A stretch of DNA of 64,000 nt from Motilibacter aurantiacus (GTDB taxonomy: Bacteria > Actinomycetota > Actinomycetes > Motilibacterales > Motilibacteraceae): NCBI RefSeq assembly GCF_011250645.1, contig NZ_JAANNO010000001.1, forward strand, positions 268,657 to 332,656, in the 5' to 3' direction. Positions 50,791 to 60,998 of the stretch are shown in pieces; positions within the stretch are counted from its first letter, which is position 1; each line of letters starts with the position of its first letter. The notes under the pieces are model-generated. The model saw nothing but the letters and a program-made list of their open reading frames with translations. It had not been told where the DNA came from and ran no database searches. Position numbers and translations under genes: made by a program.

Positions 50791-51905
50791 CGGCTGCGCA
50801 GCGACACCAGCGCGACCACCCCGAGGAACGCCGCAGCCCGCTTGCGGAGCCCGGCCGGCAGCGCCCGCCGCCCGCTGACGAGCGCAGCCGCCTCGCGGTC
50901 GCGCCGCTCGTTGCGGGCCCGCAGCTTGTCCCGGGCGGCGATGGCCTGCGGAAGCGGCTTTCCGGAGATCACCTTCGCCTCCTCCTCGCTCAGCACGTCC
51001 GCCTCCGCCACGGTCAGAGCCTCCAGCGTCGCCTTCGGGCCGGTCGCGGCCCAGGAGGCGGCGTAGAGGATGACGCGGCTGATGAAGTTGATCCACACCA
51101 GCAGGCCGACCACGACGGCGAACGAGGCGTACAGCGGGTTGCTCGTGGTGTTGCCGATGAGGGTGGTGCCGAGCTGCTTGAGCACCTCGATGCCGATGCC
51201 GCCGAGCAGCGCGCCGTGCCAGGTGTTGCGCCACGGCAGCCGGTGCCCGGGCAGCCGGGTGAAGACGAAGAGCAGCACGGCGGTGTTGCCGATCACGGCG
51301 ATGGTGACGCCGAGCACCCGCAGCAGCACGGCCGCGCCGACGTTGCCGTCGAGGTCGAACCAGCCGAGCACCGTCCCGGACAGGCTGGTGGTGAAGCTCG
51401 AGACGGTCGTCGTGGCCAGCACGAGCGTTCCGAAGACGACGAGGACGACGACGTCCATGACCTTCTTCACCACGAAGTTGCCCCCGCCGGTGGTCAGGCC
51501 CCACACCTGGCGGAGCGCCTCGCGCAGCGCGTCCAGCCAGCCGAGGCCGGCGTACAGCAGGCCGACGAGCCCGACGAGGCCCGCTCCGGCCTTCGCGTTG
51601 GCGAAGGTCTCGACGTTGATCTGCCCCTCGCCCGTGCCGATCAGGCTCGGGAAGGTGTCCTGCAACGTCTCCTGGATGCTGTTCTGCGCGTCCGGGTAGG
51701 CGTCGGCGATGAAGCCGACGACCGAGAACGCCAGCGCGATCAACGGGAAGAAGGACAGGAAGCCGAAGTACGTCACCGCCCCGGCGAGCGCACCTCCGCG
51801 CACCTTGCCGTAGTGCGTGTTCATCCGCAGCGCGTGGTCCAGGATCGGCCACCGCGTACGGACCTCGTGGGCGGTGTCCTTGGCCTTGTCGACGACTGCG
51901 GGCAT
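50775..51905 (-). CDS. YihY/BrkB-family membrane protein
   Basis: A 376-residue inner-membrane protein with about six helices (YFGFLSFFPLIALAFSV near the start). The conserved GLLYAGLGWLDALREALRQVWG and WHGALLGGIGIEVLKQLG regions are typical of the YihY family, which was once called RNase BN but is not a nuclease; some members are linked to transport. In actinobacteria it is commonly next to the SCO4848/carboxypeptidase genes. A basic C-terminal tail follows. Confidence 0.88.
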   Translation of the reverse strand: MPAVVDKAKDTAHEVRTRWPILDHALRMNTHYGKVRGGALAGAVTYFGFLSFFPLIALAFSVVGFIADAYPDAQNSIQETLQDTFPSLIGTGEGQINVETFANAKAGAGLVGLVGLLYAGLGWLDALREALRQVWGLTTGGGNFVVKKVMDVVVLVVFGTLVLATTTVSSFTTSLSGTVLGWFDLDGNVGAAVLLRVLGVTIAVIGNTAVLLFVFTRLPGHRLPWRNTWHGALLGGIGIEVLKQLGTTLIGNTTSNPLYASFAVVVGLLVWINFISRVILYAASWAATGPKATLEALTVAEADVLSEEEAKVISGKPLPQAIAARDKLRARNERRDREAAALVSGRRALPAGLRKRAAAFLGVVALVSLRSRQRTG

Positions 51906-51948
51906 GCGCCGTCACTACCCGCGGGACGGAAGGATCACCCGTCGCGGC

Positions 51949-52509
51949 TCAGCCGGCCGCGCCCACACCCTCCGCGGGCAGCCCGGGGCCGGGCAGCTGC
52001 CGCCCCAGCACGAAGTCGCGCTGCGGGCGCCACACGCCGTCGGGGCCGTGCTCGTAGAGGCTGAAGCCCCATACGACGAAGCGCGCTTCGTAGGTCGCCA
52101 GCTCGTCGTAGGCGCGGTCCAGCGCCTCCTCGGGCAGGTCGTGCGCGACCGTCACGTGCGGATGGAACGGGAAGCTCAGCTCGCGCGCGAGCGGGCCGCG
52201 GCGTACGAGCTCCTCGATCCGCTCGATCGCGCTGATGCCGAGCGCCAGCTGCACGAAGACCACCGGGGACACCGGCCGGAACGTGCCGGTGCCGCGCAGG
52301 TGCAGGTCGAAGGGCTCCTCCTGCGCAGCCGTCACGCGCAGGTGCTCCTCGATCTGCGCGAGCGCGTCGTCGTCGACCGCGGTCGGCGGCACGAGCGTCA
52401 CGTGGGTCGGGATCGCGTCGGCGAGGGGGTCCCCGAAGGCCTTGCGATAGCGCTGGAGCTCGCCACCCCAGGGCTCCGGGATGGCGATGGCGACGCCGAT
52501 GGTGCGCAG
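51949..52509 (-). CDS. 2'-5' RNA ligase-family (2H) protein, apparent CTG start
   Basis: A 186-residue protein of the 2H phosphoesterase superfamily. Both HxT motifs are present: THVTLVPP and HPHVTVAHDL. The first HxT would be at the very start if translation began at the GTG at 52401; the fold's first strand TIGVAIAIPEPWG is encoded upstream in frame. Between the trpS stop (52519-52521, same frame) and that GTG there is no ATG, GTG or TTG. CTG 52509 (9 bases after the trpS stop, after an AGGCGG) is the only plausible start. Substrate unknown (RNA or nucleotide cyclic phosphodiester). Confidence 0.75.
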   Translation of the reverse strand: MRTIGVAIAIPEPWGGELQRYRKAFGDPLADAIPTHVTLVPPTAVDDDALAQIEEHLRVTAAQEEPFDLHLRGTGTFRPVSPVVFVQLALGISAIERIEELVRRGPLARELSFPFHPHVTVAHDLPEEALDRAYDELATYEARFVVWGFSLYEHGPDGVWRPQRDFVLGRQLPGPGLPAEGVGAAG

Positions 52510-52518
52510 GGCAGCCGC

Positions 52519-54844
<2,326 letters not shown>

Positions 54845-54958
54845 GCCACGGCCTCCCCGCCGGACCGTGGCGTGCTGCCGCCCGTGGGCTCCATGGGCTG
54901 CATGGGCTGCAGCCTAGGGCGGGCCCGCCGGAGCCCGCGGAGTCAGCGGGCGCTCACC

Positions 54959-55054
54959 TCAGCCGAGGCGGCCGGTGATCAGGCCCCCGACGAGGACCGC
55001 AACGACGAAGACCTCGATGAGCACGAGAGTCGCGCGACGCGTCGAGCTGGGCAT
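54959..55054 (-). CDS. Possible 31-residue single-pass membrane peptide
   Basis: A small frame not in longer annotations: basic MPSSTRR start, then a hydrophobic stretch (VLIEVFVVAVLVGGLI), ending GRLG and a stop. AAGGGA lies 9 bases before the ATG. It sits in the 397-base gap between the CorC-type gene and the icd terminator. It might be a membrane-inserted regulatory peptide or chance; codon use follows the local bias, which supports coding. Confidence 0.4.
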   Translation of the reverse strand: MPSSTRRATLVLIEVFVVAVLVGGLITGRLG

Positions 55055-55190
55055 GTCGGACGTCCCTTCACTTGCGTTGGTGTTCCGCACGTTGGAGACG
55101 GTGGGTGGCGGGTTCGGTTCGGTCGGCGCGCCGATCCGCCCGGCTCGTGCCGCCGGCCGACCCGGTGCCGCAGGGGGCCGGACGCACGAG

Positions 55191-55219
55191 GGCCGGGACC
55201 ACGTCGCGTGGTCCCGGCC
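55191..55219 (-). terminator. Hairpin terminator after icd
   Basis: A perfect 13-bp stem (55191-55203 with 55207-55219) with a 3-base loop, 22 bases beyond the icd stop at 55242. Confidence 0.75.
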
Positions 55220-55241
55220 CCGGCCGTGCTGGGGGCTGCCG

Positions 55242-56456
55242 TCAGGCGCGCGCCTTCTTGAGGTTCTCGTCGAGCGCGGCGAGGAAGTCCTGGGTGGTGA
55301 GCCAGGGCTGGTCCTTGCCGATGAGCAGGGCGAGGTCCTTGGTCATCTGGCCGGACTCGACGGTCTCGATGCAGACGCGCTCGAGGTCGGCCGCGAACGC
55401 GCTGACCTCGGGGGTGCCGTCGAGCTTGCCGCGGTGCTCCAGGCCCCGGGTCCAGGCGAAGATCGACGCGATCGGGTTGGTCGACGTCGGCTTGCCCTGC
55501 TGGTGCTGGCGGTAGTGGCGCGTCACGGTGCCGTGGGCGGCCTCGGCCTCGACGGTGCGACCGTCAGGGCTGAGCAGCACGCTCGTCATGAGGCCGAGCG
55601 AGCCGAAGCCCTGCGCGACCGTGTCGGACTGCACGTCGCCGTCGTAGTTCTTGCACGCCCAGACGTAGCCGCCCTCCCACTTGAGCGCGGCGGCGACCAT
55701 GTCGTCGATGAGCCGGTGCTCGTAGGTGATGCCGGCGGCCTCGAACTCGGACTTGAACTCGGCCTCGTAGACCTCGGCGAAGATGTCCTTGAAGCGGCCG
55801 TCGTAGGCCTTGAGGATCGTGTTCTTCGTGGACAGGTAGACCGGGTAGCCGCGGTTGAGGCCGTAGCGCATCGAGGCGCGGGCGAAGTCGCGGATCGAGT
55901 CGTCGAGGTTGTACATCGCGAGCGCGACGCCGCCGCCGGGGAAGTCGTAGACGTCGAGCTCGACCGGCGCGGAGCCGTCCTGCGGGGTGTAGGTGAGGGT
56001 GAGGCTGCCCGGGCCGGGGACCTTGAGGTCGGTGGCGCGGTACTGGTCGCCGAAGGCGTGACGGCCGACGACGATCGGCTTGGTCCAGCCCGGGACGAGC
56101 CGGGGGACGTTCTGCATGATGATCGGCTCGCGGAAGATGACGCCGCCGAGGATGTTGCGGATCGTGCCGTTCGGCGACTTCCACATCTTCTTCAGGCCGA
56201 ACTCCTCGACCCGCGCCTCGTCCGGCGTGATCGTGGCGCACTTGACGCCGACGCCGTGCTCCTTGATCGCGTTGGCCGCGTCCACGGTGATCTGGTCGTC
56301 GGTGGCGTCACGGCTCTCGATGGAGAGGTCGTAGTAGCGCAGGTCGACGTCGAGGTACGGCAGGATCAGCTGGTCCTTGATGAACTGCCAGATGATCCGG
56401 GTCATCTCGTCGCCGTCGAGCTCGACGACCGGGCCCTGGACCTTGATCTTCGCCAT
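55242..56456 (-). CDS. icd: NADP-dependent isocitrate dehydrogenase (eukaryotic-like type)
   Basis: A 404-residue TCA-cycle enzyme converting isocitrate to 2-oxoglutarate with NADPH. It is the type II homodimer: [23 protein letters not shown] start, substrate loop [14 protein letters not shown] (phosphorylation-type Ser-containing), AKR-free catalytic YKYD-like [10 protein letters not shown] region and an NADP region [15 protein letters not shown]. The length fits. GGGAGAAG precedes the ATG. It lies 66 bases downstream of mdh on the same strand. Confidence 0.95.
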   Translation of the reverse strand: MAKIKVQGPVVELDGDEMTRIIWQFIKDQLILPYLDVDLRYYDLSIESRDATDDQITVDAANAIKEHGVGVKCATITPDEARVEEFGLKKMWKSPNGTIRNILGGVIFREPIIMQNVPRLVPGWTKPIVVGRHAFGDQYRATDLKVPGPGSLTLTYTPQDGSAPVELDVYDFPGGGVALAMYNLDDSIRDFARASMRYGLNRGYPVYLSTKNTILKAYDGRFKDIFAEVYEAEFKSEFEAAGITYEHRLIDDMVAAALKWEGGYVWACKNYDGDVQSDTVAQGFGSLGLMTSVLLSPDGRTVEAEAAHGTVTRHYRQHQQGKPTSTNPIASIFAWTRGLEHRGKLDGTPEVSAFAADLERVCIETVESGQMTKDLALLIGKDQPWLTTQDFLAALDENLKKARA

Positions 56457-56522
56457 GTGTAGGGCTTCTCCCTGCGTGTCTGCTGGTACTTCTGCGGTGC
56501 GGTGCTCGAGGAGCCGGAAGGC

Positions 56523-57479
56523 TCAGAGGTCCTTGACGTCGGCCTGCTTTGCGCGGACGGCCTCGGCGGCCTCCTTGAGCGAGGCGAGCTCGCTCTCGGT
56601 CAGCTGGGTCTCGACGACGCGGCGGATGCCCTGCTTGCCCAGCTCGGCCTCGACGCCGAGGTAGACCCCGGAGATGCCGTGCTCGCCGTCGACCCAGGCG
56701 CACACCGGCATGACCGCGCCGGAGTCCTCCTTGACCGCCTTGACCATGCGGGCGGCGGCGGCGGACGGGGCGTAGTAGGCCGAGCCGGTCTTGAGCAGCG
56801 CGACGATCTCGGCGCCGCCGTTGCGGGTGCGCTTGACGAGCTCGTCGATCTTGGCCTGGCCCATGACGTCGGACAGCGGCTTGCCGTCGACGGTGCACGC
56901 GCTCGGGACGGGGACCATCGTGTCGCCGTGCGAGCCGAGGGTCAGCGTCCGGACCGAGCCGACGGGGACGTCGAGGGCCTCGGCGACGAAGAAGCTGAAG
57001 CGCGCGGTGTCGAGCATGCCGGCCTGGCCGATGACACGGCTCTTCGGGAAGCCGGTGGCCAGCTGGGTCAGGGCGGTCATCTCGTCGAGCGGGTTCGACA
57101 CGACGATGACGACGGCCTCGGGCGCGTGCTCGGCGATGTTCTCGGCGACCGAGCGCACGATCTTGGCGTTGACCTCGATGAGGTCCATGCGGCTCATGCC
57201 GGGCTTGCGCGGCAGGCCCGCGGTGATGACGACGACCTCGGAGCCGGCGATGACCTCGTAGCCCGAGCCGTCCGTCCCGGTCGTCCTGCCGGTGACCTTG
57301 GTCTCGAAGCCCTCCACCGGGCGCGACTGCTGCATGTCGAGGGCGATGCCCTCGGCCTTGCCGTCGACGACGTCGGTGAGCACGACCTCCTCGAAGATGT
57401 CGTACTCCGCCAGCCGCAGAGCCGTCGTGGAGCCGTAGAAACCGGCTCCGACCACCGTCACCTTGCCCGAACGCGCCAC
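56523..57479 (-). CDS. mdh: Malate dehydrogenase (LDH-like type)
   Basis: A 318-residue TCA-cycle enzyme reducing oxaloacetate/oxidising malate with NAD. Nucleotide loop GAGFYGS, substrate Arg in AGLPRKPGMSR, catalytic His in LGSHGDTMVP and Asp in VSNPLD are seen. The length and LDH-like layout differ from the 330-residue cytosolic form of some actinobacteria (MalDH). GTG 57479 has GAGGAG upstream. The neighbour icd shares strand and pathway, so they may be one unit. Confidence 0.93.
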   Translation of the reverse strand: MARSGKVTVVGAGFYGSTTALRLAEYDIFEEVVLTDVVDGKAEGIALDMQQSRPVEGFETKVTGRTTGTDGSGYEVIAGSEVVVITAGLPRKPGMSRMDLIEVNAKIVRSVAENIAEHAPEAVVIVVSNPLDEMTALTQLATGFPKSRVIGQAGMLDTARFSFFVAEALDVPVGSVRTLTLGSHGDTMVPVPSACTVDGKPLSDVMGQAKIDELVKRTRNGGAEIVALLKTGSAYYAPSAAAARMVKAVKEDSGAVMPVCAWVDGEHGISGVYLGVEAELGKQGIRRVVETQLTESELASLKEAAEAVRAKQADVKDL

Positions 57480-57630
57480 GTCGCTGCTCCTCGTCGAGTG
57501 TGGGCCGGCCCATGTCTTCCGAGTGCATGTCCGCCGAGTTGCCTGTGCCCGCCCGGCAGGCTATCGCCCGCGCCCCTTCCCACCGGCGCGGGGGCGTACG
57601 CCCTGCCCGGCTCCGCCTGGCGCTGCCGGG

Positions 57631-57891
57631 TCAGGCGTCGGGCGTGAGCAGCGCGATGACCAGCAGGGCGACGCCCAGCGCGGCGGCCGTGACGGCGTCG
57701 GCGGCCCGGGAGCGGACGGCGAGCATCCCCACCCACCGGGCCGGCAGCGCGGCGCGCAGCCCGGCCGCGGTGAGCAGCGCGGCGGCGAGCAGGGTGGCAC
57801 CGCCGCGGTGCCCGCCCACGTCGAGCGCGAGCAGCGCGAGCCCCGCCCCGGCGAGGACGAGGACGAGGACCGTCGCCCACTCGTGCACCAT
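57631..57891 (-). CDS. DUF3017 small membrane protein
   Basis: An 86-residue protein with three hydrophobic segments (about 7-25, 33-49, 64-83), matching the DUF3017 family commonly encoded next to folD and mdh in actinobacteria. No function is known. It begins 6 bases after the folD stop on the same strand, so it is part of the folD transcript. Confidence 0.78.
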   Translation of the reverse strand: MVHEWATVLVLVLAGAGLALLALDVGGHRGGATLLAAALLTAAGLRAALPARWVGMLAVRSRAADAVTAAALGVALLVIALLTPDA

Positions 57892-57897
57892 CGCGAC

Positions 57898-58752
57898 TCA
57901 GCCGGCGAGCGAGCGCTCGGCCGCCTCCACGACGTTCGTGAGCAGCATGGCGCGGGTCATGGGCCCGACGCCGCCCGGAACCGGGGCGAGGAAGCCCGCC
58001 ACCTCGCGGACGCCCGGGTCCACGTCGCCGACCAGCCCCACGTCGGTGCGGGTGATGCCGACGTCGAGCACGGCCGCGCCCGGCTTGACCATGTCGGGCT
58101 TGACGAGCCCGGGGACGCCGGCCGCCGCCACGACGATGTCCGCGCGGGACAGGTGGTCGGCCAGGTCGCGGGTGCCGGTGTGGCAGAGCGTGACGGTCGC
58201 GTTCTCCGAGCGCCGCGTCAGCAGCAGGCCCAGCGGGCGGCCGACGGTGACGCCGCGGCCCACCACGACGACCTCGGCGCCTCCGATCGGGACCTCGTAG
58301 CGGCGCAGCAGCTCGACGATCCCGCGCGGGGTGCACGGCAGCGGGGCCGCGCGGCCGAGGACCAGCCAGCCGAGGTTCGCCGGGTGCAGGCCGTCGGCGT
58401 CCTTGGCCGGGTCCATCAGGGCCAGCGCGGCGTTCGGGTCGAGCCCCGAGGGCAGCGGGAGCTGGACGATGTAGCCGGTGCAGGCGGGGTCGGCGTTCAG
58501 CTCCTCGACCACGGCGTGCACGTCGGCCTGCGTGGCGTCGGCCGGCAGCGTGCGCTCGATGCTGGCGATGCCGACCTGGGCGCAGTCGCGGTGCTTGCCG
58601 GCGACGTACGCCTTGCTGCCGGGGTCGTCACCGACGATGAGCGTCCCGAGCCCGGGGGTGACGGCGCGCTCGCGCAGCGCCGCGACCCGCTCGGCCAGCT
58701 CGGCCTTGATCGTCGCCGCGGTGGCCTTGCCGTCGAGAGTCTGCGCAGTCAC
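57898..58752 (-). CDS. folD: Bifunctional methylenetetrahydrofolate dehydrogenase/cyclohydrolase
   Basis: A 284-residue cytosolic enzyme of one-carbon metabolism that interconverts methylene- and formyl-tetrahydrofolate with NADP. Catalytic Lys in KAYVAGKH and the NADP site [13 protein letters not shown] are present, with family stretches PLPSGLD and [17 protein letters not shown] 58752 is used because GGGAGGATG lies upstream; ATG 58770 is a second option. Standard family length is 280-290. Confidence 0.93.
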   Translation of the reverse strand: MTAQTLDGKATAATIKAELAERVAALRERAVTPGLGTLIVGDDPGSKAYVAGKHRDCAQVGIASIERTLPADATQADVHAVVEELNADPACTGYIVQLPLPSGLDPNAALALMDPAKDADGLHPANLGWLVLGRAAPLPCTPRGIVELLRRYEVPIGGAEVVVVGRGVTVGRPLGLLLTRRSENATVTLCHTGTRDLADHLSRADIVVAAAGVPGLVKPDMVKPGAAVLDVGITRTDVGLVGDVDPGVREVAGFLAPVPGGVGPMTRAMLLTNVVEAAERSLAG

Positions 58753-58795
58753 GGGGCCGCATCCTCCCATGCCCGCGCCTCAGAACGTCGGTGAA

Positions 58796-58844
58796 CATGG
58801 GCAAGTCAGCGCGACACGCCGCGGCGTGGGCCGACGTGCCCATG
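58796..58844 (-). terminator. Complex hairpin between the giant phosphoesterase gene and folD
   Basis: Outer arms (58796-58807 with 58833-58844) match over 12 bases with one mismatch and enclose a 14-base perfect palindrome CACGCCGCGGCGTG (58815-58828). It lies 37 bases beyond the stop at 58881 and 44 bases before the folD GTG, so it is a terminator or a folD leader element. Confidence 0.5.
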
Positions 58845-58880
58845 ATCAACCCGTCAGGCGGTCACGTCACGAGCCTGCCC

Positions 58881-60998
58881 TCACGGCGTGCGCCCCCGCA
58901 GCGCCGAGGCCAGCGTGGCGGCGCCGGCGGTGACGTCCGGCCCGGCCGAGGGGTACGCCAGCCCGTGCCACCACGTGATCGTGCGGCTCGCGCCCGCCTC
59001 CAGCGAGGCGTCGAACCAGAGCCCCGCCACGTAGCCCGCCGCCTCCAGCGTCCTCGGCGCCTGCGCCGCGGGCCAGGCCAGCACGTGGGCCGCCTGCTCG
59101 CCGCCGCCGCCGGTGGCGCCCGTGTAGAGGTACGTCGCGCTGCCGGGCGCCACGTAGCCGGCGTTCGTCCCGGCCCGGCCCGGCACGATCGACACGTCCT
59201 GGGCGGAGTCCGGGTCGATGACGTACGCGAAGTTGCCGGTGTAGGCGGTGGAGCCGGTGTTGGTCAGCTCGAGCGTCATCCTGACCGCGTCCAGGCCGGG
59301 CTCGGCCGCGTACGTCAGCTTCGCCTTCACCGCAGGCGTCTGGGCCGAGGCCCCGCGGGCGACGACGCTGTTGCCCTCGACCGTGACGTCGGGCAGCGGC
59401 AGGTGCTCGCCCGGCCGGTTCCAGTCCGGCGTGCCCGGCGTGCTCCGCGTCAGGAGCAGCTCGGACCAGTCGAGCGTCTCGGCGCCCTTCGCGTCGTTCG
59501 GCCCGAGGTCGGACAGCCAGCCGGGCTGCGCCGCGCCCGGGCTGTTGTTGGCCCCCACCCGCGAGGTGATCGCGCCGGTGAGCCGGTCGCTCTCGACGTA
59601 GTGATGGCGCTGCCCCGCGACGGTGTCCGGCCGCGTGCTGGACGCCCAGTCGAGCGGCACGTCGCTGGTGCCGGCCACCGGCCCGGTACGCCGGGCGAGC
59701 GCGATGTCCGCGACCGTCCCGCCGCCCGTGCCGGACAGGGTGAAGGTGCCCTGCCCGGTCGCGTAGCCGCGGCGCGACACGTCCAGCGTGTACTCGCCCG
59801 GCGGGAGCAGGAGCGAGTAGCGCCCCTGCGCGTCGGCGACCGCACCACCGCGTACGGCTCCGGACGTGTCACGCACGAGCACCGATGCCGGAATCGGGTT
59901 GCCGGTCTGCGCGTCGGTGGAGCGGCCCTCGACCCGGGACCACTGCTGGCCGGGCGGCGCGGTCAGCGCGTTGGCCAGAGCGGCGGCGTTGATGGTGACG
60001 TCCGGGCCGGCCGACGGGTAGGCGAGGCCGTGGTACCAGGTGATGGTGCGGCTGGCGCCCCCGGCGAGCGAGGCGTCGAACCAGAGGCCGGCGACGTAGC
60101 CCATGGCCTCCAGGGTCTTCGGCGCCTGCCCCTCCGGCCACGTGAGCACGTGCGCGGCCTGGCTGCCGCCCGCGGTGGCCGCCCCGTCGTACAGGAACTT
60201 CGCGGTGCCCGGGGCGACGTACCCCGGGTTCTGCCCGGTGCGGCCGGGGACGATCGACACGTCCTGCGTCGAGTCCGGGTCGATGACGTACGCGAAGTTG
60301 CCGCTGAACGCATCGGTGCCGGCGTTCGTCAGCTCCAGCGTCATCTTCACCGCGTCGAGGCCGGGGACCGCCTCGTAGCGCAACGCGGCCCGGACGTCCG
60401 CGTCCGCCTGCGCCACGCCTCTGGCCACCACGGCCGCGCCGTCGACGGTCACCTCGGGCAGCGGGAGCTGCTCGCCGGGGCGGTTCCAGTCCGGGCCGCC
60501 AGGCGCCTTCGCGGTGACGAGCAGCTCGGACCAGTCGAGCGTCTCCTGGCCCAGCGCGTCGTTCGGCCCGAGGTCGGTCAGCCAGCCGGGCTGTGCGGCA
60601 CCGGCGAGGTTGTTGGCCGCGACCTCGCTCGTCACCGCGCCGGTGATGCGGTCGCTGCCGACGTAGGCGTACGGCGTGCCGAGGACCGTGTCGGGCCGGG
60701 TGCTCGACGCCCAGTCGAGCGGGACGTCGCTCGTGCCGGCGACCGGCCCGGGCCACCGCGGCAGCGCCAGGTCCGCGGGGACGGTGGCGCCGTGGCCGGA
60801 GACCGCGACGACCCGGCGCGCCGGGCCGAAGCCGCGGCGGGCGGCGTCGAGCGTGTACGTCCCCGGCGGCAGCGCGATCGAGAACCGCCCCTGCCCGTCG
60901 GCCGAGACGTCGCCGACCACCTCGCCGTCGTCGTCGCGCGCTACGACCCTCGCGGCGGGCAGCGCCGGGCCCCCGGCGGTCACGGTGCCGACGACTCG
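58881..60998 (-). repeat. Tandem duplication of a 354-residue module
   Basis: Two adjacent copies of about 1062 bases: 60998-59937 and 59936-58881 within the giant gene. The proteins share long identical blocks such as GTSDVPLDWASSTRPDT, GAAQPGW, PDWNRPGE and YVAGLWFDASL, while the first 80-90 residues of each copy (the small regulatory-like fold) are less alike. Confidence 0.9.
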
